64,000 nt of DNA, taken from Streptomyces iconiensis (GTDB lineage Bacteria > Actinomycetota > Actinomycetes > Streptomycetales > Streptomycetaceae). The notes below the pieces were generated by a model. It was not told the DNA's origin. It saw only the letters and a list, made by a program, of their open reading frames with translations, and did not search any database. The stretch lies in the NCBI RefSeq assembly GCF_028657195.3, contig NZ_JANCPR020000040.1, positions 1-64,000 on the forward strand. Reading direction: 5' to 3'. Below, piece by piece: positions 1-7,573 of this stretch (positions are counted from its first letter, which is position 1; each line of letters starts with the position of its first letter). Both the position numbers and the translations under genes were made by a program.

Positions 1-51
1 GATGACGCTGCCGACCTGGCCGCTGACCGTGTTGTACGTGTCGCCGCTCAT
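1..51 (-). CDS. Partial N-terminus of an unidentified element protein
   Basis: A minus-strand ATG at 51 opens a frame that runs off the left edge after 17 codons and reads MSGDTYNTVSGQVGSVI. Short N-termini of the form SGDxxNxxSGxVxGxVI are familiar on otherwise varied Streptomyces proteins, many on plasmids and integrated elements, so this looks like a genuine start. It lies 87 bp downstream of the KilB-like gene on the same strand and is probably cotranscribed with it. No function can be assigned from what is visible. Confidence 0.5.
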   Translation of the reverse strand, partial: MSGDTYNTVSGQVGSVI

Positions 52-137
52 GGAAGGGTCTCCGTCCTGGTGCCGGGCCTGTCCCGGCTCCCCGCCCTCC
101 CCGTCGCTGGTGGGCGTCGGGGAGGACAGGCAGCCGG

Positions 138-596
138 TCAGGCCAGGAAGTCACCGCAGACGCTCACGAAGTCGTCGTGCGCGGCCAGCGCGGCAGCGCG
201 GCCGGCCTGGAGCTGGTCGAGGGTGGTGCACTCCCGCATGCGGTAGGTGGCCTGTGCGGCCTCCTGCGCGGCGGTGCGGACCGCGCTGTCGGTGAACAGC
301 AGCTTCAGCCGCACGGCAGGGTCGGTGATCTCCGAGCGGGTGCGGTGCGACTCGTCCCGCAGCTCCTCCACCCGCTCAGCGCTCTGGCCTGTCAGTTCCG
401 CGTCCCGTACCTGCCACATCGCGCGGCGGTGGTCGGAGACGGAGCGGGCAAGTGCGGTGACCGCGTCCATCCGGTCCCGGCGAAGCTGTTCGGCCCGTGC
501 GTCACTGCGGTCGGTACGGGCGACGCGGTGCTGGAGGAGACCGGAGACAAGCGCGCCGGCCAGGGTGCCTATGACAGCTACAAGACTGGTCCACAT
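138..596 (-). CDS. KilB-like small membrane-anchored protein
   Basis: This 152-residue protein starts with an uncleaved hydrophobic segment (about residues 3-22, SLVAVIGTLAGALVSGLL), followed by a charged, mostly helical cytoplasmic part rich in Arg, Ala and Glu. The layout matches the small proteins annotated as KilB in Streptomyces plasmids and integrative elements, where they are linked to plasmid transfer and spread. That identification is by overall pattern, not by a diagnostic motif. The ATG at 596 is preceded by GAGAGGA with about 9 nt spacing. The nearest good promoter lies about 320 bp upstream and carries two palindromic operators, giving a long leader. It could instead be an unrelated small membrane protein. 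Confidence 0.6.
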   Translation of the reverse strand: MWTSLVAVIGTLAGALVSGLLQHRVARTDRSDARAEQLRRDRMDAVTALARSVSDHRRAMWQVRDAELTGQSAERVEELRDESHRTRSEITDPAVRLKLLFTDSAVRTAAQEAAQATYRMRECTTLDQLQAGRAAALAAHDDFVSVCGDFLA

Positions 597-900
597 AGCA
601 GGTGTCCTCTCAGGAAGAAGGAAAGAGTCCGGCTCCCCCCACCCCGCTCGTACGGCCAGGCCGGACGAGCGGGAGAGGCAACCGGCCGCAGCACACGAAG
701 CACTGCGGAAGGTGTGTGACGTGCTTGTTCGTCTCCTTCGGGGGCGACGACTCCCGTATCAGGTAGAGCCGCCCTGTCCCGTGTAGGCGTATGGAGACAT
801 GGCCTTTCGGCCTAAGCCCTCCGGTTAATGACAAGGCGCCGGGTCGCCTCCCCCCGTCCAATGCGGGGCTCCTGCACTCCGTCGAGACCGGGGCCTCATC
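597..900. other. Long leader region of the KilB-like transcript
   Basis: About 300 bp separate the operator/promoter from the KilB-like start. The only clear structure is a short hairpin, GGCC-TTTC-GGCC, at 801-812. A minus-strand frame opening with TTG at 861 follows an AGGAG sequence, but its codon use is not Streptomyces-like (it uses TTA, ATA and AGG), so I do not call it a gene. Confidence 0.4.
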
Positions 901-943
901 TGGTGCGCACCAATAGACTGCAACTGGTGCGCACCAGAGTCAA
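901..943 (-). promoter_or_regulatory. Promoter with two palindromic GntR-type operators
   Basis: Read on the minus strand, a -35 TTGACT (943-938) and a -10-like CAGTCT (920-915) are separated by exactly 17 nt. That spacer contains the perfect 14-bp palindrome CTGGTGCGCACCAG (924-937). A second palindrome, TGGTGCGCACCA (901-912), lies just past the -10 over the expected start site, 24 bp centre to centre from the first. A repressor bound here would cover the polymerase site. The same motif in imperfect form sits at the start of the GntR-NUDIX gene, which suggests that protein as the ligand. Confidence 0.75.
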
Positions 944-1041
944 GTCCTTCGGCGTATTTCTCGCCTGCCGATCTCTTCTGCGCACTTCCATGTCACTGCG
1001 CAGAGCCGTGATCCGGTAGCCAACTGGGCCTCACTGCAAGC

Positions 1042-1063
1042 GGGTTAAGGCCAGGGTTAACCC
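1042..1063. promoter_or_regulatory. Possible operator of the XRE regulator
   Basis: GGGTTAA occurs at 1042-1048 and again within the 10-bp palindrome GGGTTAACCC at 1054-1063, 12 bp apart. The pair lies 70-95 bp upstream of the XRE regulator start, where an autoregulatory site would be expected. This is inferred from position and symmetry only. Confidence 0.4.
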
Positions 1064-1135
1064 GTGACGACCTGCGGTGTTGTGCGGCATGCTGCTGAGA
1101 GCACTGCTCGGCCAACCGCTTGGGAGCGGATGAAC

Positions 1136-2275
1136 ATGGCGAACGGATTGCGAGCCGCGCGAGCGGCACGAGGGATGTCTCAGGAACGGCTCGTGCGCTC
1201 GATCGAGGCGTATGCGCGGCAGAAGCGGGTCGACATCGCGAGCACAGGAAGCCTGCGTACGTACGTGTCCGAGTGGGAGAACGGCAAGCGCAGGATCAAC
1301 GACCACTACGCGGCCATCCTGCGGGCGATTCTCGGCACGACAGACCACGAATTGCGAGGTCAGGAAGTTGCCGCGCGACCGTCGTTGCCCGCAGTGGCAG
1401 ACGGATACGACGAGCTTCTTGGCCGCATCGATTCAGCTCGCAACGTGAGTCAGTCGATGGTGCAGACGTTCATGGACCAGACGGAGCTGCTGCGGACCAT
1501 GGACCGGCAGATGGGCGCTGCGAGTCTGGTCGACCAGATGACAAGCCACCTGTCCACGCTCGAAGAAGCACTTACCTTTGCGGTGCTTCCGGACACACGT
1601 CGGCCGGTCGCTGCTGCGCTGACGGGTGCAGCCACATTGGCCGCATGGCAGGCGCTCGATGGCGGGTTTGTCGAACGCGCTTGGCGTCACTACGAGTTGG
1701 CCAAGCACGCAGCAAAGGAAGCGGACGCCCCGATGTTCCTGGTCCACGCGATGGGCGAGCAGGCGTACGTGCTCGGGGAAGCTGGGCGGCCGGACGACGC
1801 TGTCGCGCTCGTGCGACACGCACGGGAGACCGGCGGGCAGAGGCTGTCTCCACGCCTTCAGGCATGGCTGCACGCGGCCGAAGCGGAACTCTGCGCCAAG
1901 GCCGGCATGCCGGACGACTGTCGTCGGGCCCTGGGCAATGCCTTTGAGTGCCTACCTGCTGGGGCGCACGCGCGAGACGATGACATGCCGAGCGTGTTCC
2001 TGAACCACGGGCATCTGACGCGCTGGCGTGGCAACGCCCTGGCGCTGCTCGGAGACGACGACGCCGTGGGCAGCCTGTACGAGGCTCTCGACAGCGTCGA
2101 CTCCAGCTTTATCCGTGCTCAGGCCGGGCTTCGCTGCGACCTGGCTCAGGCGCACATGGTCCGGGATGAGCACGATCAGGCCGTAGAGCACTTGCGCGAA
2201 GCGCGACTACTGGCCAAGCGCACTGGGTCGGTGCGTCACCAGAGGCGAATCGCACTGCTCAGCGGCTCGCCGTAG
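1136..2275 (+). CDS. XRE-family regulator with C-terminal TPR-like domain
   Basis: The protein of 379 residues has an N-terminal helix-turn-helix (about residues 3-70: GLRAARAARGMSQERLV, then a YVSEWENGKRRI recognition segment) and a long helical region (about 130-379) with degenerate tetratricopeptide-type helices. This architecture is common in Streptomyces regulators of unknown ligand and in XRE-TPR sensors of mobile elements. The ATG at 1136 is preferred over ATG 1130 and the more upstream GTG because GGGAGCGG is then well spaced. Its base composition looks less GC-extreme than the genes after 3284, in keeping with transfer. The 3' end overlaps the convergent GntR-NUDIX gene by 17 bp. The DNA target is unknown; GGGTTAA repeats upstream are candidates. 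Confidence 0.8.
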   Translation: MANGLRAARAARGMSQERLVRSIEAYARQKRVDIASTGSLRTYVSEWENGKRRINDHYAAILRAILGTTDHELRGQEVAARPSLPAVADGYDELLGRIDSARNVSQSMVQTFMDQTELLRTMDRQMGAASLVDQMTSHLSTLEEALTFAVLPDTRRPVAAALTGAATLAAWQALDGGFVERAWRHYELAKHAAKEADAPMFLVHAMGEQAYVLGEAGRPDDAVALVRHARETGGQRLSPRLQAWLHAAEAELCAKAGMPDDCRRALGNAFECLPAGAHARDDDMPSVFLNHGHLTRWRGNALALLGDDDAVGSLYEALDSVDSSFIRAQAGLRCDLAQAHMVRDEHDQAVEHLREARLLAKRTGSVRHQRRIALLSGSP

Positions 2276-3047
2276 CCGCGCCGGCGCCTCGGTTGGCAAG
2301 GATGTGCAGGAGCGCAACGAGGGTGCCCGAACCCATCAAGTCACCGCGCTTCATCAAGCCCCGAACGTCTGCCAGTGGAACCCATTCGATGTGTCCAGCC
2401 TCTTCGAGGTCCGTGGGTTCGCCAACGCGTTTCGCCCCCTTGCCGACGTAGATTTCGTGGGGAGAGTCGACCATGCCCACCATGGGCTGATAGGTGACTA
2501 CGTGCTCCAGCGACTCCGGACGCCAACCGGTCTCCTCCTCGACTTCCCGCAGAGCCGCTTCCTTGGGGTCTTCTCCGGCGTCAACGATCCCGCCGGGCAA
2601 CTCCCACCCCCACGCCCGGGGAACGAAGCGGTAGCGCCAGAGCATGAGCACGCGGTCATCGTCATCCACGATCGCGGAAATTGCGACGTGCTGAAGCCGT
2701 ACGACGTGGTGCTCGAAACGGTTCACGCCAGGCGGCTCGACATCGACAAGGTCGATGTCCACCCACTTGTTCTCGTAAATCGTGCGCTCACCGTGGATCG
2801 TCCACGGCTCCAACCCTTCAGGTGTGGACGTGCTCACGGCACCCGCCACGCGGTACGAGCTGCGGCCGTGCACCTCGATGTATCCCTCGGACACGAGACG
2901 GGCCAGTACCTGCCGCAGCGCCGTGCGCCTCACTGGTAGTTCGTCTTCGAGCCTGCGCTCGCTCGGCAGCTTGGCCCCGGGCTCCAACTTGCCCGACTCG
3001 ATCCATGCACGGATCTCGTTGTACGCCTCCGTCGACTTCGGACCCAT
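2259..3047 (-). CDS. GntR winged-helix regulator fused to NUDIX hydrolase
   Basis: This two-domain protein has an N-terminal GntR winged helix (about residues 5-68: AYNEIRAWIESGKLEPGAKL, LPSERRLEDEL) and a C-terminal NUDIX hydrolase domain. The NUDIX box is complete at about residues 152-174 (GGIVDAGED...REVEEETGW, satisfying Gx5Ex7REUxEExGU), so it should cleave a nucleoside-diphosphate derivative, most like ADP-ribose pyrophosphatases. ATG 3047 (262 residues) is chosen because the palindrome at 3075-3088 would otherwise fall in the coding region; ATG 3071 is the alternative. In the actinomycete element pSAM2, the immunity factor Pif carries a NUDIX motif and a separate GntR protein represses transfer. 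This fusion may combine the two roles, which is inference. Confidence 0.85.
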   Translation of the reverse strand: MGPKSTEAYNEIRAWIESGKLEPGAKLPSERRLEDELPVRRTALRQVLARLVSEGYIEVHGRSSYRVAGAVSTSTPEGLEPWTIHGERTIYENKWVDIDLVDVEPPGVNRFEHHVVRLQHVAISAIVDDDDRVLMLWRYRFVPRAWGWELPGGIVDAGEDPKEAALREVEEETGWRPESLEHVVTYQPMVGMVDSPHEIYVGKGAKRVGEPTDLEEAGHIEWVPLADVRGLMKRGDLMGSGTLVALLHILANRGAGAATASR

Positions 3048-3074
3048 TCTCGGAGCACTCTCCACTCTCATCAA

Positions 3075-3088
3075 CTGGTGCGTGCCAG
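3075..3088 (-). promoter_or_regulatory. Operator copy beside the GntR-NUDIX start
   Basis: CTGGTGCGTGCCAG matches 12 of 14 positions of the perfect palindrome at 924-937, and the preceding CAA is also shared. It lies 28 bp upstream of the chosen ATG, just past a possible -10 (TACGCT on the minus strand), a position suited to autorepression. Confidence 0.6.
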
Positions 3089-3214
3089 CGTATCGGCGCA
3101 GGGTGACGTCAGACAGGGGCATGGTTCAGACCTCCAGACTCGCTCTGCTCGGTGCCGGGACAGCTCCTCATGGCCCAGCCCCATGTCTGGGCCGTCTGTG
3201 GGCCGTACGAGGGT

Positions 3215-3254
3215 GACCAACAACGACCAACACCGACCGTCAACGACGAACGAC
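3215..3254. repeat. Four 10-bp tandem repeats at the element/chromosome boundary
   Basis: Four head-to-tail units, GACCAACAAC, GACCAACACC, GACCGTCAAC and GACGAACGAC, lie between the putative element and the 3' end of the mannosyltransferase gene. They could be arm-type integrase or excisionase sites or iterons. No tRNA or obvious att core is visible here. Confidence 0.6.
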
Positions 3255-3283
3255 GCGCAGTCGCACGCACTTCAACGACCCAG

Positions 3284-5080
3284 CTAGATCCAGGTGTCGA
3301 ACCACATCCGTTGTCGCCAGGCGTCCACCGGGATCGTCTGGCCTGTGTAGATGGGCCAGAAGTAGATGAAGTTCCAGACGATGAGCAGGCCCACGACGCC
3401 GACCGCGACCACCCCCACGGCACGCCGTCTGTCGCTGACGCCCGGTGGACCGGCGAGCGCTCCGGCGGCCATCGCGAGGGCGAGGCACAAGAACGGCACG
3501 AACACGACGGCGTAGAACAGGAAAATGGTGCGCTCCTGGTACGCGAACCACGGCAGGTAGCCGGCCGCCACCCCGCACAGGATCGCGCCCGCGCGCCAGT
3601 CGCGGCGGAAGAACCAGCGGTAGAGGATGTAGAGCAGCGCCAGGCAGGCGGCCCACCACAGCATCGGGGTGCCCAGCGCGAGGACTTCGCGCGCACACCC
3701 TTCGGCCTTGTCCGTACAGCCGTCCTTGCCGGCCTTGGGTGACTCGTAGAAGTAGGAGACGGGACGGCCGAGAACCAGCCAGCTCCAGGGGTTGGACTGG
3801 TACGTGTGCCCTGAGGTGAGGTTCACATGGAACTCGTAGACCTCGTACTCGTAGTGCCACAGGCTGCGCAGCGGTCCTGGCAGCCAGCCCCAGGGCCCGG
3901 CGGCACCCGCCTTGGTGGCCCAGTCCCTGAAATAGCCGCCCGAGGTGGCGAACCAGCCGCTCCAGGAGGCGACGTAGGTGGCGATCGTGACCACCGGTAG
4001 CGAGATGAAGGCCGGTAGCGCGTCCCTGCGGAGCATCGACCTGAAGGGGCGTGCGGCGCCTGCCGTACGCCGTGCACCCACGTCCCACAGGACGGTGAGG
4101 ATGCCGAAGGCGGCGAGGATGTAGAGGCCGTTCCACTTGGTGGCGAAGCCGAGTCCCAGGCAGACGCCGGCGAGCAGCCGCCAGGGCCGCCAGCCGAAGT
4201 TCATACGGTCGGCGACGGAAGCGTCCGGCTTCAGCTCACGCGCGGGATGCTTGCTGTCGGGGTCGAGCGGGGGCAGCGCGTTCGCGAGCCGCGCACGGGA
4301 TCTGTCGCGGTCGACGAGCAGACAGCCGAAGGCGGCCAGCACCCAGAACATCAGCACCAGGTCGAGCAGCGCGGTGCGGCTCATCACGAAGTGCAGCCCG
4401 TCCACGGCCATCAGGGCGCCCGCGAGGCAGCCCAGCGCGGTCGAGCGCAGCAGGCGGCGGCCGATACGGCACAGCATCAGCACGGACAGGGTGCCGAGCA
4501 CGGCCGTCATGAAGCGCCAGCCGAAGGGCGTCAGACCGAAGAGGCCCTCGCCGAGCGCGATGATCCACTTGCCGACGGGTGGATGGACGACGTACGAGCC
4601 CTCGGGCGACAGCGGGATGCTCTGCGGGTCGCCAAGGATCTTGTCGTTGGCGTTGTCGGGCCAGGTGCCTTCGTACCCGTGGTGGAGCAGCGACCAGGCG
4701 TCCTTGGCGTAGTACGTCTCGTCGAATATGACGGCGTGCGGGGACCCCAGCTGCCAGAAGCGCAGCACACCGGCGACGAGCGCGATGAGGACCGGCACAC
4801 CCCACGCGGCCCAGCGTGAGAGCCGGAGCGCGGCCTGAGGGCTGAGCCCGAAGAGCGTCGCCAGGCGCGTGTCCGGCTGGGGGAACGGGGGGTCGAGGCG
4901 CCGCCGTACACCGGGCCGCGGCCTGGCCACATGGCCGAATCGGCGCAGGCGTGCCTGCCACAGGGACGGCCTGTTCTGGCCGTCCTCGCCGTCGCAGCCC
5001 CCTTCTCGCCGCTCACGCGCCTCACGCCGTTCCCGCTGTCGCGCGTCCACCGCGGTGTCACTGGTCGTCACGCGGGCCAT
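3284..5080 (-). CDS. pmt: Protein O-mannosyltransferase (GT39)
   Basis: A 598-residue polytopic membrane enzyme that transfers mannose from polyprenyl-phosphate-mannose to Ser/Thr of secreted proteins during Sec export. After a charged N-terminal tail of about 75 residues the first membrane segment is followed by the catalytic loop FDETYYAKDAWSLL, whose Asp-Glu pair is the GT39 signature. Further hallmarks are HPPVGKW, GWRFMTAVLG and DGLHFVMSRTALLD, with about ten membrane segments and a short C-terminal tail ending FDTWI. ATG 5080 is chosen because the longer reading frame runs back through rsmI. The divergent rsmI start lies 60 bp away. This order (pmt beside rsmI) is conserved in Streptomyces. 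Confidence 0.93.
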   Translation of the reverse strand: MARVTTSDTAVDARQRERREARERREGGCDGEDGQNRPSLWQARLRRFGHVARPRPGVRRRLDPPFPQPDTRLATLFGLSPQAALRLSRWAAWGVPVLIALVAGVLRFWQLGSPHAVIFDETYYAKDAWSLLHHGYEGTWPDNANDKILGDPQSIPLSPEGSYVVHPPVGKWIIALGEGLFGLTPFGWRFMTAVLGTLSVLMLCRIGRRLLRSTALGCLAGALMAVDGLHFVMSRTALLDLVLMFWVLAAFGCLLVDRDRSRARLANALPPLDPDSKHPARELKPDASVADRMNFGWRPWRLLAGVCLGLGFATKWNGLYILAAFGILTVLWDVGARRTAGAARPFRSMLRRDALPAFISLPVVTIATYVASWSGWFATSGGYFRDWATKAGAAGPWGWLPGPLRSLWHYEYEVYEFHVNLTSGHTYQSNPWSWLVLGRPVSYFYESPKAGKDGCTDKAEGCAREVLALGTPMLWWAACLALLYILYRWFFRRDWRAGAILCGVAAGYLPWFAYQERTIFLFYAVVFVPFLCLALAMAAGALAGPPGVSDRRRAVGVVAVGVVGLLIVWNFIYFWPIYTGQTIPVDAWRQRMWFDTWI

Positions 5081-5140
5081 CGTAGGGATACGAGGGGGCG
5101 CTGTGCGCGGGCGCGTGGCCGCCGCTGCGAGGATGGGCGC

Positions 5141-5989
5141 GTGACTGGAACGCTCGTACTCGCCGGAACGCCCATCGGTGACCCCGCCGACGCCCCGCCG
5201 CGGCTCGCCGCCGAACTGGCCAGGGCCGATGTGATCGCGGCCGAGGACACCCGCAGGCTGCGCCGTCTGACGCAGGCGCTCGGGGTGGAACCGGGCGGCA
5301 AGGTCGTCTCGTACTTCGAGGGCAACGAGTCGGCCCGCACCCCCGAGTTGACGGAGACGCTGGCGGGCGGGGCGCGCGTGGTGCTGGTGACGGACGCGGG
5401 GATGCCCTCGGTCTCCGACCCCGGTTACCGGCTCGTGGCGGCGGCCGTGGAGCGCGGGGTGCGGGTGACGGCGGTGCCGGGGCCCTCGGCCGTGCTGACG
5501 GCGCTGGCGGTATCGGGGCTGCCCGTCGACCGGTTCTGCTTCGAGGGGTTCCTGCCGCGCAAGCAGGGTGAGCGGCTCAGCAGGCTGCGCGAGGCGGCAG
5601 GGGAGCGCCGCACGCTGGTGTACTTCGAGTCGCCGCACCGCCTGGACGCCACGCTCGCGGCCATGGCCGAGGTCTTCGGCGGGGCGCGGGAGGCCGCGGT
5701 GTGCCGCGAGCTGACCAAGACGTACGAGGAGGTCAAGCGCGGGCCCCTCAAGGAGCTGGCGCTGTGGGCCGCCGACGGGGTGCGCGGTGAGATCACGGTC
5801 GTCGTGCACGGCGCGGCGCCGCCCGACCCCGGCGAGCTGGACGCGGGCGAACTGGCGCGCAGGGTGGCCGTACGCGAGGAGGCGGGCGAGCGGCGCAAGG
5901 AGGCCATCGCGGCCGTCGCGCAGGAAGCGGGGGTTCCCAAACGGGAGGTCTTCGACGCTGTCGTGGCGGGGAAAAATACGGGATCCTGA
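5141..5989 (+). CDS. rsmI: 16S rRNA (cytidine-1402 2'-O)-methyltransferase
   Basis: A 282-residue SAM-dependent methyltransferase of the tetrapyrrole-methylase fold that 2'-O-methylates C1402 in the decoding centre of 16S rRNA. The GTG start gives the typical opening TGTLVLAGTPIGDPADAPPR, followed by AEDTRRLRRL, VTDAGMPSVSDPGYRLV and VPGPSAVLTALAVSGLP, the conserved substrate- and SAM-binding segments. The C-terminus carries the small helical tail usual for RsmI. It is divergent from the mannosyltransferase gene. Confidence 0.95.
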   Translation: MTGTLVLAGTPIGDPADAPPRLAAELARADVIAAEDTRRLRRLTQALGVEPGGKVVSYFEGNESARTPELTETLAGGARVVLVTDAGMPSVSDPGYRLVAAAVERGVRVTAVPGPSAVLTALAVSGLPVDRFCFEGFLPRKQGERLSRLREAAGERRTLVYFESPHRLDATLAAMAEVFGGAREAAVCRELTKTYEEVKRGPLKELALWAADGVRGEITVVVHGAAPPDPGELDAGELARRVAVREEAGERRKEAIAAVAQEAGVPKREVFDAVVAGKNTGS

Positions 5990-6001
5990 CACGGCCCGTA
6001 T
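5976..6001 (+). terminator. Weak hairpin at the rsmI stop
   Basis: ATACGGG (5976-5982) and CCCGTAT (5995-6001) pair around a 12-nt loop that contains the rsmI stop codon. There is no T-run, so it may slow polymerase or simply stabilise the transcript end. Confidence 0.3.
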
Positions 6002-6184
6002 CCCGGCGCCCGGGTAAAGGAGTCACGCGGAAATGCAAAGAGAAAGCATAAGCAGCGGGGTTCGGCGGGCCCTTCTTTGACGCGGGAACAAAATTTGCCC
6101 CAATAGCAGGGAAGAGCTGCTGCGTTTCCTCTTGGCGAGGAGTCCACTGGTGGTGGGCGTTCTCGCCCGTAGAGAGGAGCTGCC

Positions 6185-6475
6185 ATGAGGCACGACAGCG
6201 GCACCACCGCAGGAACCACCCCGTCCGTGCAGGACACAGCACATGAGGCGTACTCTTTCGCTTGCATGAAGTGTGGTCACGGCTGGGAGCAGGAATACGA
6301 GATCAAGCACCGCGAATATGCCGATGGCCGACCGCTGGTGGTCTATTTCGCAAACGGCGAGCAGGTCCCCTCTCCGCTCACCAAACCCACCTGTCGCAAT
6401 TGCGAGGGGCATGTGGTGAGGATCATGCGTTCCGGCCGGGTCTCCACCGCCGAGGCCGCCCTTCCGCACCACTGA
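6185..6475 (+). CDS. Small zinc-ribbon protein, function unknown
   Basis: A 96-residue protein with two Cys pairs, CMKC (about residues 27-30) and CRNC (about 72-75), about 40 residues apart, spaced as in a zinc ribbon. The intervening part (GWEQEYEIKHREYADGRPLV) is polar with no membrane segment. The ATG at 6185 follows GAGAGGAG with good spacing. A leader of nearly 200 bp after rsmI suggests its own promoter. It sits in the conserved rsmI-tatD interval; its partner is not known. Confidence 0.8.
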   Translation: MRHDSGTTAGTTPSVQDTAHEAYSFACMKCGHGWEQEYEIKHREYADGRPLVVYFANGEQVPSPLTKPTCRNCEGHVVRIMRSGRVSTAEAALPHH

Positions 6476-6553
6476 AGCCGGCGCCTGGCGTGCACCGCTG
6501 AAGCGGCGATATCGCCGTCGGCGCTGCAACGGAAGCGCTTTATCATCGCGGGT

Positions 6554-7414
6554 ATGCCGAACCCCGCCTCCCCCGACAAGAACACGCGGTCCGCGTCGAC
6601 ACCGCCGCCCCTCCCCGAACCGCTCGCGGTGCCGGTCGCGGACTCGCACACCCATCTCGACATGCAGGAGCCCTCCGTCGGCGAGGCGCTGTCGGCAGCG
6701 GCCTCCGTGGGCGTGACGACGGTGATCCAGGTCGGCTGCGACCTGGAGCGCTCACGGTGGGCGGCCGGGATGGCGGCGGAGTGGGACAGCGTGTGGGCCG
6801 CCGTGGCGCTCCACCCCAACGAGGCACCCCGGCTGGCCGCCGAGGGCGGGGCTGCCCGGCTGGACGAGGCGCTGGCCGGTATCGAGAAGCTCGCCGCGCT
6901 CCCCCAGGTCCTCGCCGTGGGCGAGACGGGGCTGGACTACTTCCGTACGGGCGAGGAGGGCGTCGCCGAGCAGCAGCGCTCGTTCCGCGAACACATCGCG
7001 CTCGCCAAGCGGCTGGACAAGGCGCTGGTCATCCACGACAGGGACGCGCACGCCGATGTGCTGCGCATCCTCGGCGAGGAGGGCGCGCCCGAGCGCACCG
7101 TCTTCCACTGCTACTCGGGCGACGCGGAGATGGCCGAACTGTGCGCCTCCAAAGGGTGGTTCATGTCCTTCGCCGGCAATGTCACGTTCAAGAACGCGCA
7201 GCAACTGCGGGACGCGCTGGCCGTGGCACCGCCCGAACTGGTCCTGGTCGAGACGGACGCGCCCTTCCTGACCCCCGCGCCGTACCGCGGACGGCCCAAC
7301 GCCCCCTATCTCGTTCCCGTCACACTGCGCGCGATGGCGGAGACGAAGGGGATGACGGAGGACGCGCTGGCAGGGCACGTCGCGGCGAACACGGCGCGCG
7401 CCTTCGGCTACTGA
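6554..7414 (+). CDS. tatD: TatD-family metal-dependent hydrolase
   Basis: A 286-residue TIM-barrel metal-dependent hydrolase. All expected metal and catalytic residues are visible: HTH in VADSHTHLDM (about 31-40), the Glu of GETGLDYF, His in VIHDRDAH, His in FHCYSG, and Asp of ETDAPFLTP near the end. Homologues act as 3'-5' DNA/RNA exonucleases in DNA repair. The N-terminus is about 25 residues longer than in enterobacterial TatD and is Pro/Ser-rich. The upstream region includes the zinc-ribbon gene on the same strand. Confidence 0.93.
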   Translation: MPNPASPDKNTRSASTPPPLPEPLAVPVADSHTHLDMQEPSVGEALSAAASVGVTTVIQVGCDLERSRWAAGMAAEWDSVWAAVALHPNEAPRLAAEGGAARLDEALAGIEKLAALPQVLAVGETGLDYFRTGEEGVAEQQRSFREHIALAKRLDKALVIHDRDAHADVLRILGEEGAPERTVFHCYSGDAEMAELCASKGWFMSFAGNVTFKNAQQLRDALAVAPPELVLVETDAPFLTPAPYRGRPNAPYLVPVTLRAMAETKGMTEDALAGHVAANTARAFGY

Positions 7415-7485
7415 GCACCGCGCGGCACGGCGCGTGAGTGGGGCGCCCAGGGCCGCGGGGGCCGACACAGCGTGATCGAGCGGGC

Positions 7486-7515
7486 TTGGGACAGTGACGC
7501 GGCCTCCGCTACAGT
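7486..7515 (+). promoter_or_regulatory. Candidate promoter of rpfB
   Basis: TTGGGA (7486-7491) and TACAGT (7510-7515) are separated by 18 nt, and the rpfB GTG at 7574 is about 50 nt past the predicted transcription start. This supports the GTG at 7574 as start, because the longer reading frame from 7472 would place the promoter inside the coding sequence. Confidence 0.5.
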
Positions 7516-7573
7516 CCCCGCCCGCCGGGCCTGTCCGACAGGCTGCCACCGGCCGGACCGCTGGGAGTACGCC

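Noticed and set aside
610..861. Minus-strand TTG frame of 83 codons upstream of the KilB-like gene, preceded by AGGAG
   Set aside because: Codon use is unlike Streptomyces (TTA, ATA, AGG) and no domain is recognisable; it more likely belongs to the leader.
3123..3283. tRNA or att site explaining element integration
   Set aside because: No cloverleaf or duplicated core could be found between the element genes and pmt.
5081..5992. Extension of the mannosyltransferase frame by about 300 codons to 5992
   Set aside because: It runs antisense through rsmI and lacks codon bias; ATG 5080 fits the family N-terminus.
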